Below, one piece after another: positions 8,282-15,295 of a stretch of 20,327 nt of DNA. A program made the translations under genes and the position numbers. How positions within the stretch are numbered: position 1 is the first letter of the stretch; each line of letters opens with the position of its first letter. The stretch comes from DAOTTI01 sp034437795 (GTDB lineage Bacteria > Chloroflexota > UBA11872 > UBA12225). The stretch spans positions 1 through 20,327 of the forward strand of contig DAOTTI010000229.1 in the NCBI GenBank assembly GCA_034437795.1, read 5' to 3'. The notes below the pieces were generated by a model that ran no database searches, was not told the origin of the DNA, and saw only the letters and a program-made list of their open reading frames with translations.

Positions 8282-8328
8282 CCCGCTTCGCGGGCGGCGG
8301 TGAAGGCTCCGCTCGTGAAACATCCAGG

Positions 8329-9459
8329 CTAGAAGGCAGGGATCGCCACGGGCTGCCCCGTGCGGCAGGATTCAAGGGCGCATCGCAGACCGGCGCAGGT
8401 CCGCGCCCCTTCATACACGTCGATGACCGGCGGCCGGTCGTTCAGGATGGCCGCAATCAGGTCGGCGGCCGGCATCGCGTCGTGGGCGCCGTGCCCCTGC
8501 GTGCCGAAGGCGCGCGCCATCTCGGGTGGCATGCCTCGCACCGCGGCGCTCGGCCCGGCGGCGCTGTCATAGCGAGACCGGTAGGTGGGCAGGGGCATCA
8601 TCTGGCGCAGGTTGGGGATCCGGCGCAGAAAGACATAGTCGTCGCTTGTCTCGGAGCCGGGCGGCTGCTGGCGGTTCCGCTCCCATGTCCCGTCCGTGCC
8701 GTAGAGGGAGAGATAGAGGCAGTACGGCCGCGCCAGCCCGCTGGAGACGGCCACCTTGGCGATGCAGCCGCTTCGCCCCGGCGCTTTGAACAGGGCGACG
8801 AAGTGGTCGTCGGCCACGCGGTCCAGCCCGTGCTCCGGCTTGTTGCTGTAGGCGAAGACCTGGGTGAACTCCACGCCGGTCAGCCAGCGCAGGGTGTCAT
8901 AGGGATGCGGGCCGCCGCCCAGGATGCCGGCGTAGGGGTTCGCGGCGCGCCAGGTGCGCTCACCGCCGGGACCGGTCAGGTAGCCCTCCACATTGTGGAG
9001 GTACTCGCCTTCGGCGTAGAAGAGCTCGCCGAACTCGCCCGCGTCGACCAGGGCCTTGGCCGCTAGCACGTACGGCGCCCACCGTACCTGCTGGGCCATC
9101 TGGAGGTGCTTGCCGGAGCGCTTGACCGCCTCGATCAGCCGGACGCAGTCCTCAATCTCGGTGGCCATCGGGATCTCGGTCAACACGTGCTTGCCCATCT
9201 CCAGGGCGGCCAGGGCCTGGCGGGCGTGCTCAGTGTCCGGCGTGGCCAGGGCCACGATGTCCACGTCGGACCGGTTCAGCACCTCTTCGTATTCCTGGAG
9301 CACCACGGGTACGCCGTGGCGGGCGGCCACCGTCCTGGCCAGCGCGGTATTGTGGTCGCAGACGGCAATGACCTCGGCGTTGGGATGCGCCTGGAAGGCG
9401 GCTACGTGCACCGCACCGCGGCGTACGCCAGCGACGGCAACTCTCAGCTTGTCGGGCAT
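8329..9459 (-). CDS. Gfo/Idh/MocA family NAD(P)-dependent oxidoreductase
   Basis: This 376-residue protein is predicted to oxidise or reduce a sugar or cyclitol using NAD(P). The Rossmann N-terminus reads L-R-V-A-V-A-G11-V-R-R-G15-A-V-H, then V-I-A-V-C-D and D-V-D-I-V-A-L-A-T-P-D. The family's EKP signature appears as H-V-L-T-E95-I96-P97, with isoleucine where lysine is usual. The C-terminal dimerisation/catalytic half contains G-G-G-P-H-P-Y-D-T-L-R-W-L-T-G, the family's GG..H..D..W..G motif. The start at 9459 has GGAGG nine bases before it; an upstream in-frame extension to 9537 has no homology. It is convergent with the sugar-binding protein gene, so a joint role in sugar metabolism is possible but only suggested by position. 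Confidence 0.92.
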   Translation of the reverse strand: MPDKLRVAVAGVRRGAVHVAAFQAHPNAEVIAVCDHNTALARTVAARHGVPVVLQEYEEVLNRSDVDIVALATPDTEHARQALAALEMGKHVLTEIPMATEIEDCVRLIEAVKRSGKHLQMAQQVRWAPYVLAAKALVDAGEFGELFYAEGEYLHNVEGYLTGPGGERTWRAANPYAGILGGGPHPYDTLRWLTGVEFTQVFAYSNKPEHGLDRVADDHFVALFKAPGRSGCIAKVAVSSGLARPYCLYLSLYGTDGTWERNRQQPPGSETSDDYVFLRRIPNLRQMMPLPTYRSRYDSAAGPSAAVRGMPPEMARAFGTQGHGAHDAMPAADLIAAILNDRPPVIDVYEGARTCAGLRCALESCRTGQPVAIPAF

Positions 9460-9482
9460 GGCACGGCGCCTCCGCCACACGC

Positions 9483-9488
9483 ATTGTA
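9483..9488 (-). promoter_or_regulatory. Putative -10 box (TACAAT) of the oxidoreductase gene
   Basis: Read on the minus strand, TACAAT (5 of 6 bases of the consensus) lies 23 nt before the ATG at 9459. No convincing -35 is found at the right spacing. Confidence 0.35.
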
Positions 9489-9605
9489 CGCAGCCGAGAG
9501 GGAGGAAGGATCCCACTCCTGTTGGTCGCGCCCGCACCGGGAGGGGGAACAGACCTCACCTCCTTCGGCCGCGGCCAAGCCGCAGGGTGGGGTGGGGCAA
9601 GGGGC

Positions 9606-9651
9606 GGGTGCGGCGCGGCCCCGCCAGCCCTCTCCGACGCTAGAGAGGGGA
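9606..9651. repeat. REP-like palindromic element (copy A)
   Basis: GGTGCGGC-GCGGCCCCGCCAG leads into CCCTCTCC-GACGCTA-GAGAGGGGA. It shares head and palindrome with the copies at 9664 and 17249. It lies in the gene-free stretch 9460-9898. Confidence 0.6.
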
Positions 9652-9663
9652 ACGACGGCTATG

Positions 9664-9710
9664 CCCGTGCGGCTTGGCCTCGCCACTCCCTCTCCGCGTC
9701 GGAGAGGGGA
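9664..9710. repeat. REP-like palindromic element (copy B)
   Basis: CCGTGCGGCTTGGCC is followed by TCGCCA and then CCCTCTCCG-CGT-CGGAGAGGGGA, a nearly perfect 9-bp stem. It is adjacent to copy A in tandem and almost identical in its head to the copy at 17249-17297. Confidence 0.7.
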
Positions 9711-9771
9711 ACGCTGGCCACGATCTGGCGCGATCCGGAACGTTTGCGCACGCCGGCTCTTGTTGAGGTTC

Positions 9772-9802
9772 TTGACAAGCCCGGGGCCAAGTGGGACACT
9801 TG
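9772..9802 (+). promoter_or_regulatory. Promoter with operator-like dyad upstream of the three-gene operon
   Basis: A consensus TTGACA (9772-9777) is followed after 17 nt by GACACT (9795-9800), a partial -10. A perfect dyad CAAGTG-GGA-CACTTG at 9788-9802 covers the -10 region, as expected for a repressor site. It is the only promoter candidate I see before the Gly-rich gene at 9899, about 97 nt away. Confidence 0.5.
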
Positions 9803-9898
9803 CCGCGCCACAACGCTGGCCGGCAAGGGGGGCCTGGCGGAAGTGCTTGCAGGCGCGGCGGGTGAGTCTGCCCGCGCCAGCGGGCCAAGGGGGAAGAC

Positions 9899-10597
9899 AT
9901 GCCGATACGCATCGTGGGCGCCACGCCACCCGACGCGCCGGACCGCACGGACGTGCCGCCCGCACCACCCAAGATCGTGCCGCACGCGCCGGACGGCAAG
10001 GACAATGGCTGGCCGAGCGGCGACGACCAGGCCCAGCCGGGACGGGAGGGGACGCCGGGGGCGCAAGGCTTGCCCGGCATCAACAACGTCGATGGCGGTG
10101 ACACCCCGCTCAACAACTCCCTGATCATTGGCGGCTTCGTCGGCGTCCTCCAGGTCGAAGTACGCGGCGGCAATGGTGGCAATGGTGGCCGCGGCGGCCG
10201 TGGCGGCAATGGGGGAGAGGGCCAGGATGGGGGACGGGGTGATGGGGATGTGCAGGACGCGCCGGGCGGACGGGGCGGCCGTGGCGGCAACGGCGGGCCC
10301 GGCGGCGCCGGCGGCAACGGGGGCGCCGCCAACAACGTGGACCTGTACATCCCCAACCCCAACGACGCGATCTCGATCAATACCGACATCACCTTCGGCG
10401 GCGGCTTCCGCGGCCGCGGCGGCTTCGGCGGCCCACCGGGAGACGGGGGCCTGGGAGGCATCCGCGGCCACCGCGACGGCGGCGAGCGCGCCATGCAGGG
10501 CGACCCGGGCGCATTCGGGCCCAATGGGCCCGACGGCCAGCGCAACGGCGCCACCGGTCGCTTGAATATCTATGTCGGCATGCGGCCGGGCGGGTGA
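9899..10597 (+). CDS. Glycine-rich, collagen-like / poly-glycine repeat protein
   Basis: This 232-residue protein is of unknown function. Residues 1-45 are Pro/Asp-rich. Residues 48-60 make collagen-type triplets (G-R-E, G-T-P, G-A-Q, G-L-P, G). Residues 90-145 are dominated by G-G-N and G-G-R units, and residues 165-190 by G-G-F/G-R-G units. Three short beta-like segments break the glycine runs: L-I-I-G-G-F-V-G-V-L-Q-V-E-V (75-88), V-D-L-Y-I-P-N-P-N-D-A-I-S-I (147-160) and L-N-I-Y-V-G-M (222-228). There is no signal peptide and no membrane helix. A strong GGGGGAAG site precedes the ATG. The pattern could fold as a poly-glycine II bundle or collagen-like fibre, or serve as a substrate for the enzyme encoded two genes downstream; both are guesses. 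It is the first gene of a tight three-gene operon. Long antisense frames here are GC artefacts. Confidence 0.8.
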   Translation: MPIRIVGATPPDAPDRTDVPPAPPKIVPHAPDGKDNGWPSGDDQAQPGREGTPGAQGLPGINNVDGGDTPLNNSLIIGGFVGVLQVEVRGGNGGNGGRGGRGGNGGEGQDGGRGDGDVQDAPGGRGGRGGNGGPGGAGGNGGAANNVDLYIPNPNDAISINTDITFGGGFRGRGGFGGPPGDGGLGGIRGHRDGGERAMQGDPGAFGPNGPDGQRNGATGRLNIYVGMRPGG

Positions 10598-10653
10598 GAG
10601 GCCCTGCGCCCCTTCGTCCAGTTGTGCCCTTTGTTCAGTAACGAGGAGCAGCC

Positions 10654-11547
10654 ATGTCTACCTACGCTGAAAGGCCCGGCGCGGCGCAGGTCTCGCCGGA
10701 GCCCCGACCCAGGGGTCGTTCCGGCCGGCTCACCGTGCACCTGCGCGGGCCGGAGGGCGCCCCCTTCCGAGAGCCGGCCGTCGTGCTCGCCCTTGAGCAC
10801 CGCGCGGCTCTCGCCGAGCAGCATCGGCTGGAGACCGGCGGCAAGGAGACGGTCTCGCTGGAGCTACCCGAAGGTCACTACTCCTTGCAGGCCATCGCGG
10901 CCGATCATGCCGTGGCCCGCGGGCTGGCGCAGGTGCGGGCCGGCCGCAGCGCGGAGGTGAGCCTCACGCTGCTGCCCCAGAAGGCGGAAACGCCGTCTCT
11001 CATCGAACGGCTGAAGGTGTACGGGATCGAGGTCCGCGCGGACGAGATCCAGCCGTTGCACGTCCCGCCACACGAGAAGCTGGTGCTGGACTCCGACCGG
11101 TACCGCGACACGCGCGCCTTCCGCATTCTCAAGCCCCGCTCCATCAACGACCTCAAGCGGTGGATCGGTGCACCGGATGGCGCCTTCGGGCACGACCAGC
11201 CCCGCTTCGGACCGGCGCCCCGCGTGGACGTCGAGCGCTTGAAGGGTGAGCCGACTCAGGAGGTGGCCACTGCCCTGCGGGCCATCGCCCGCGAGTACAT
11301 CCACGGCAACGCCCGCGCGGTGGCGCAGTACGAGCCGACCTTGACCAGATACCTGCTCAGCCGTGAGGCGATCGCCATCTCCATCTTCTTCTTCAACGTG
11401 GTGACGATCAACGCCGGAGCGACCCTGGAGATCGGGCGGGGCTCAAACGTCTTCGCCTGCGACGAGCTGCGCATTCACCGTGACGGGACGCTACTGGTGG
11501 TCGGCGAGGTGCGCGCGGACATCGGCCGGTACGTCGTCTTCGGCTAA
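10654..11547 (+). CDS. Beta-rich protein of unknown family in the Gly-rich/terpenoid operon
   Basis: I do not recognise this 297-residue protein. After a disordered basic N-terminus, residues 25-108 alternate short strands (R-L-T-V-H-L, A-V-V-L-A-L, T-V-S-L-E-L, H-Y-S-L-Q-A-I, E-V-S-L-T-L) as in a transthyretin/CNA-B-like or carboxypeptidase-regulatory-like beta sandwich. The middle (115-195) is mixed. A helix follows at about 200-238. The last 55 residues (V-V-T-I-N-A-G-A-T-L-E-I-G to the end) look like turns of a beta solenoid: G-A-T-L-E-I-G, C-D-E-L-R-I-H, G-T-L-L-V-V-G. There is a single cysteine (C269) and no signal peptide. A GAGGAG site (10643-10648) precedes the ATG. It lies 56 bp after the Gly-rich gene and 15 bp before the fusion enzyme, so it is almost surely co-transcribed. 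A scaffold or binding partner is possible, but nothing shows this. Confidence 0.8.
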   Translation: MSTYAERPGAAQVSPEPRPRGRSGRLTVHLRGPEGAPFREPAVVLALEHRAALAEQHRLETGGKETVSLELPEGHYSLQAIAADHAVARGLAQVRAGRSAEVSLTLLPQKAETPSLIERLKVYGIEVRADEIQPLHVPPHEKLVLDSDRYRDTRAFRILKPRSINDLKRWIGAPDGAFGHDQPRFGPAPRVDVERLKGEPTQEVATALRAIAREYIHGNARAVAQYEPTLTRYLLSREAIAISIFFFNVVTINAGATLEIGRGSNVFACDELRIHRDGTLLVVGEVRADIGRYVVFG

Positions 11548-11562
11548 AGCGGGCAGGCGCTG

Positions 11563-13740
11563 GTGGCCCTTCCCGCCGGCCCGCCCGCGGCGCAGCGCGC
11601 CGACGTGGCCTCGGCAACCCTCGGTCGCCTCCTGGCGCTGTTCGGCCTGGGCGGCGCCCGCCAGGAGGCGGAGGCTCTGTGCCGGCTGTTCGGCGACGAG
11701 TGCGGCGTCGGTGTCTCCGAGGTCTCGGTCGCGTACGCGCCGGATGGCCGGCCGGCGGTCCGCTGCCTGGCCGAGGTAGTGGACCGCCGGCCGGCAACCA
11801 GCGCTACTCTGGATCGTCTACAGGCGCTCGTCCAGAGGCTCATTACGCGTCTCGGCGGCGGCGCCAGCGACGCCGCGCGCTTCATTTCCCTGTTTGACGC
11901 CGTCTACCGGCGCCGGACGCCTGTCGCTCACGCCCCTGACCTGCGCTTTGGCCTGGCCCTGCAATGGCGGGCGGCGTCCCCCGTAGCGCTGAAGGCCTAC
12001 TTCGATCTGTTCGCGGCCGGGCGGGAGGAGGCGCTGCCCCGCCTGGGCCAAGCGTTTGCCCTGCTCGGCCTGGGGGAGTACTGGCCGGCCGCGCAATCGT
12101 ACGTCGTCCACGATGGCCGGCCGGCCTGCCGTGGCTTCGGAGTAGACCTCTCCCCCAGCCCCGCGCCGAACCTTCGGCCCTACGTCAGCGGCCGCGTCTT
12201 CACCGTCGCCCGGCTGCAATCGCTGGCCGCGCGTGCCGGCGGCGCGCCTGGTGTAGCGGCCTTGCAGGCGTTCGCGCGCTACGCGCTGGCCGCGCCGGAG
12301 CCACACCAGGAGCTACCGAGCCTCCTGGTGTGCCCCGTCTTCGCCGCCGGCCTGCCTTCCGACCGGCCGGCGCTCAAGCTCGACGCCTTTCTCCCCGAAG
12401 GCACGGCAGACGATGCGGGCGCTTTTGAGGCCGTCCGGCAACTGGCCGCACGGGCGGGCGTCCCCGCACCGCACCTGGATGACGTCGTCGCCACGGCGCT
12501 GCACGGGCGCGTCGCCACCCAGACCAGGGCGGTACTCCATTACGCCAGTCTGGACATCCTGCCGAGCGCCGGCTTCCGCGTGGGGGTCTACCTCCGGCCC
12601 TTTGGACTGGAGACCGCTCATCTCACCCCCCGCCTGCGCCCGCGAACTAAGGAAGCGTCGCTCCGCCGGCTGGATGACGCGGTTCGCGCTGCGGCTGGCT
12701 TCCTCGAGCGCCAGCGGGCCAGCGCCTACGCCGAGGCGACCCACTGGATGACCTTCCCGCACGCCGCCGGGTTCAGCGGCATTGTGGAGCGCCATGCGGG
12801 ACGCGTCTTCGCGATGGCGCTGGTAGGCAACGCGCTGGTGGACGCCGCCCACGCCGGCTTTCCCATCGACTGGAATGGGCTGGAGCAGGACGCGGATCGG
12901 CTTTTGGAGATGCGGGCTGACGACGTGCCGGGCGGCTGGAGGTACTTCCCGACGCTGCCGGAGCTGCCTCCCGACGCCGACGACCTGGCGGAGGTGCTGC
13001 GCCTGTTACAGGCCGTGCGGCCCGAGCGGGTGCCCGGCGCGTGCGGCGAGGCGCTGCGCCTGGTCCTGTCGGTCGGCATCGCTTCAGATGGATCGCTCCG
13101 CACCTGGATCGTCGACGAGCAGCGCACGGATCCGGCCACGGTGCGCTTGCGGCAGTTCATCGGCCACCAGTGGGGCGACACGGCCGACGTGGAGGTGGTG
13201 GCCAACCTGCTGGAGGCTCTCTGGCGGCTGGACCGCGCACGGTACGCCGAGGCGTGCGCCCGGGGCGTGGAGTTCGTGGCAGGCCGGCAGGCCCCCGACG
13301 GGACCTGGGGGTCCACCTGGTACTGGGGGCCGTACTATGGGACGTTTGCCGCCTGCCGGTTTCTTGCCGCGGCCTGGCCCGGGCACCCTGCGCTGCACCG
13401 CGCGGCGGCCGGCCTGCGGGCGGCCCTCGGCGCCGACGGCAGCGCGCTTGGCCCAACAGACCTGGCGCTGGCGATGCTGGCCGCGGCCGCGCTTCGTTCG
13501 TCGGTGCCCTTTGAAGGCGACCGGCTGAGGGAGAGCGCCGCATCGCTGCTGGCGCGTCAGGAGGGCGACGGATCGTGGCCGGCCACGCCCTTTATCCGCA
13601 TGGATACGAACCGCGTCCGGACCTTAGCCGGCAAGGGCCAGCCGCGCTACGTGAGCTACTCCAGCCGGACCACGGCCACGGCCTTCTGCCTGCGCGCACT
13701 CTGCGCCGCGCGTCCTGCCCTGCTGGACCGCGATCCGTAG
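11563..13740 (+). CDS. Fusion of ABBA-type (DMATS-like) prenyltransferase domain and class II terpene-cyclase-like domain
   Basis: This is a 725-residue protein. Residues 120-350 alternate long strands in the ABBA pattern: F-G-L-A-L-Q-W then A-L-K144-A-Y146-F; G-V-D-L then L-R205-P-Y207-V; A-L-K272-L-D274-A-F; A-S-L-D-I then V-G-V-Y343-L-R-P-F. The K-x-Y, R-x-Y and V-Y-L positions match the diphosphate-binding Lys/Arg and Tyr shield of DMATS enzymes such as FgaPT2. Residues 360-725 look like a squalene-hopene-cyclase toroid: G-G-W-R-Y-F followed by P-D471-A-D473-D474 (the class II DxDD acid), then the QW motifs Q576-A-P-D-G-T-W582 and Q666-E-G-D-G-S-W672, W586 with Y-Y-G-T, and A-G-K-G at 689-692. 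Such a protein could attach a prenyl chain to an acceptor and then cyclise it by protonation. Fold calls are by eye. Start is a GTG 15 bp after the previous stop. The protein has no signal peptide. Confidence 0.75.
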   Translation: MALPAGPPAAQRADVASATLGRLLALFGLGGARQEAEALCRLFGDECGVGVSEVSVAYAPDGRPAVRCLAEVVDRRPATSATLDRLQALVQRLITRLGGGASDAARFISLFDAVYRRRTPVAHAPDLRFGLALQWRAASPVALKAYFDLFAAGREEALPRLGQAFALLGLGEYWPAAQSYVVHDGRPACRGFGVDLSPSPAPNLRPYVSGRVFTVARLQSLAARAGGAPGVAALQAFARYALAAPEPHQELPSLLVCPVFAAGLPSDRPALKLDAFLPEGTADDAGAFEAVRQLAARAGVPAPHLDDVVATALHGRVATQTRAVLHYASLDILPSAGFRVGVYLRPFGLETAHLTPRLRPRTKEASLRRLDDAVRAAAGFLERQRASAYAEATHWMTFPHAAGFSGIVERHAGRVFAMALVGNALVDAAHAGFPIDWNGLEQDADRLLEMRADDVPGGWRYFPTLPELPPDADDLAEVLRLLQAVRPERVPGACGEALRLVLSVGIASDGSLRTWIVDEQRTDPATVRLRQFIGHQWGDTADVEVVANLLEALWRLDRARYAEACARGVEFVAGRQAPDGTWGSTWYWGPYYGTFAACRFLAAAWPGHPALHRAAAGLRAALGADGSALGPTDLALAMLAAAALRSSVPFEGDRLRESAASLLARQEGDGSWPATPFIRMDTNRVRTLAGKGQPRYVSYSSRTTATAFCLRALCAARPALLDRDP

Positions 13741-13978
13741 CCGACCGCGGCGCAGGCGGCGTTGAACCTGGCCCTTCCGGCCACGTGCGGACACGGCCGT
13801 AGCGCCCCTGGCCTCCCGCGGCCACGGCAGATCGTCTATCCTGGAGTATTCACGGCCAGCGAGCGGATTCCGTGTCCCTCTGGCCAGCCCGCCTCCGGCT
13901 GGGAGCTTGGGCCAGGGTGAGGGCTGCGCATGCGCATACTCCGCGCAACCGACTTTGCACAGGAGACACAGGTACGTG

Positions 13979-14365
13979 ATGGCGAGCGAACGGCAGCGCA
14001 TTTCGTCGGGCTCACCCTATGAGCCGGCGATCGGGTTCAGTCGCGCCCTACGAGCGGGCAACCGAGTGCTGGTCTCGGGCACGGCGCCAATCTGGCCGGA
14101 TGGCTCTTGCGATCCAGACCCGTACGTTCAGGCGCGGCGCTGCCTGGAGATCATTCTGGCTGCCCTGCGCGAGGCGGGGGCAGGGCCGGAGCACGTGGTG
14201 CGTACACGGATCTACCTCACCAATGGCGACGACGCGGACGCCGTAGGGCGGGCACACGGAGCGGTGTTCGGGCCAGTGCGGCCGGCCAGCACCATGGTGG
14301 TCGTTGCCGGCCTGCTCGATCCGCGCTGGAAGGTGGAGATCGAGGCCGAGGCGGTCATCGGCTGA
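13979..14365 (+). CDS. Rid family protein (YjgF/YER057c/UK114), non-RidA subfamily
   Basis: This 128-residue protein has the chorismate-mutase-like Rid fold: S-S-G-S-P-Y-E-P-A-I-G-F-S-R-A, L-V-S-G-T-A, then I-L-A-A-L-R-E-A-G-A and the closing V-E-I-E-A-E-A-V-I-G. In true RidA imine deaminases an arginine sits in the P-A-R-S/T segment. Here the segment reads R-P-A-S-T-M, with serine in that place, so 2-aminoacrylate deamination is unlikely and it belongs to one of the other Rid subfamilies. The ATG at 13979, or the GTG just before it at 13976, follows AGGAGA at 13961-13966. It is 238 bp downstream of the fusion-enzyme gene on the same strand. It may be independent, but Rid proteins also occur in biosynthetic clusters, so a link is possible. 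Confidence 0.9.
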   Translation: MASERQRISSGSPYEPAIGFSRALRAGNRVLVSGTAPIWPDGSCDPDPYVQARRCLEIILAALREAGAGPEHVVRTRIYLTNGDDADAVGRAHGAVFGPVRPASTMVVVAGLLDPRWKVEIEAEAVIG

Positions 14366-14552
14366 TACGCTGGGTTGGACTAGGGCGAAAGGCGTGTCCG
14401 CCGCAGGCGCCATGTCCCGCGCCGCAACGTGCTGCGCGCCACGGTGCCCCGGCCGCGGATGGTAGATGCGCTACGGCGCTGCGGAGGAGTACGCTCGCCT
14501 GGAGCAGTCATGAGCGGAGCCGTCATCCTGAAGAGGCCGGGCTAGGGGCAGC

Positions 14553-15275
14553 ATGCATATCGGCTTACTCTCCGACGTCCACGGCAACCTGGCCGGTCTG
14601 CGGGCGGTGGCGGCGGCCCTTGAGCGCGAGGGCCCGCTGGATCACGTGGTCGTCGCCGGCGACCTGCTGCAAGGCGGCCCGCGGCCGGCGGAGGTCTGGG
14701 ACATCCTACGCGCCCTCGGCTGGACGGTGATCCAGGGGAACGAGGACGCCGCGCTCGCGGTGGCCGGGACGGTCTACCCTGGCTCCTCGGCCACCAACGC
14801 CAGGGCCTACGCCAGACAGCTGGCGTGGGCGAGGGAGCAACTCGGGCTAGAGGTGCTGGCGGCGCTATCCAGGCTGCCGGCTGAGTGGCGCGTCTCCACG
14901 TCGGCCGGCGATCTCCTGGTGGTGCACTCCAGCCCGCGGGCGATGAACGACCAGTGCGGTAGCGTGCACAACACGCTGGTCGAGATGAACGAGGCGTACG
15001 CGGGCACCGGCGCCGCCGCCATCGCCTTCGGCCATTACCACCGCAACTTCGTGCGAGCGACGCCCTTCGCCCTGCTGGTGAATGTGGCTAGCGTGGGGCT
15101 GCCCCTGGACGGGCTCCCCCTCGCCAGCTACACCGTGATCACCGCCACGAGTGATGGCTGGATCGTGGAGCAGCGCCGCGTGCCGTATGACGCGGCGGAG
15201 GAGGAAGCAGCGGCGCGGCGGAGCGGCTTCCCGCGGTGGCCGGACAGGCCAGACGAAGAACGCCGCGCTCGCTGA
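14553..15275 (+). CDS. Calcineurin-like metallophosphoesterase (YfcE/MJ0936-like)
   Basis: This 240-residue cytoplasmic phosphoesterase has all the metal-binding blocks of the small bacterial/archaeal family: D8-V-H10-G-N, G-D37-L-L-Q-G-G, G-N63-E-D65 (usually GNHD; here Glu replaces the catalytic His), V-V-H125-S-S and G-H161-Y-H163. The GNxD change removes the histidine that normally protonates the leaving group, though many members of the wider family have this variation. The substrate is not predictable; phosphodiesters or nucleotides are typical. The ATG follows AGGGG at a good distance. The last 35 residues are charged and outside the domain. It is followed by ssrA on the opposite strand, with 20 bp between them. 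Confidence 0.92.
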   Translation: MHIGLLSDVHGNLAGLRAVAAALEREGPLDHVVVAGDLLQGGPRPAEVWDILRALGWTVIQGNEDAALAVAGTVYPGSSATNARAYARQLAWAREQLGLEVLAALSRLPAEWRVSTSAGDLLVVHSSPRAMNDQCGSVHNTLVEMNEAYAGTGAAAIAFGHYHRNFVRATPFALLVNVASVGLPLDGLPLASYTVITATSDGWIVEQRRVPYDAAEEEAAARRSGFPRWPDRPDEERRAR

Positions 15276-15295
15276 GGTGAGCGCGGCGTTCTGGT

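Noticed and set aside
8230..9066. 278-codon plus-strand frame over the Gfo/Idh/MocA gene
   Set aside because: The minus-strand oxidoreductase has clear Rossmann and GGxxH motifs; the plus frame has none. A similar frame at 9106-10101 also crosses repeat DNA.
9640..10554. Pro-rich minus-strand frames of 304 and 270 codons over the Gly-rich gene
   Set aside because: Glycine codons read backwards give proline and alanine. The plus-strand gene has a strong ribosome site and tight operon spacing, so the minus frames are taken as shadows.
9899..10597. Mycobacterial-type PE-PGRS protein
   Set aside because: The glycine runs are similar in style, but there is no PE domain and the unit is G-G-N/G-R and collagen triplets.
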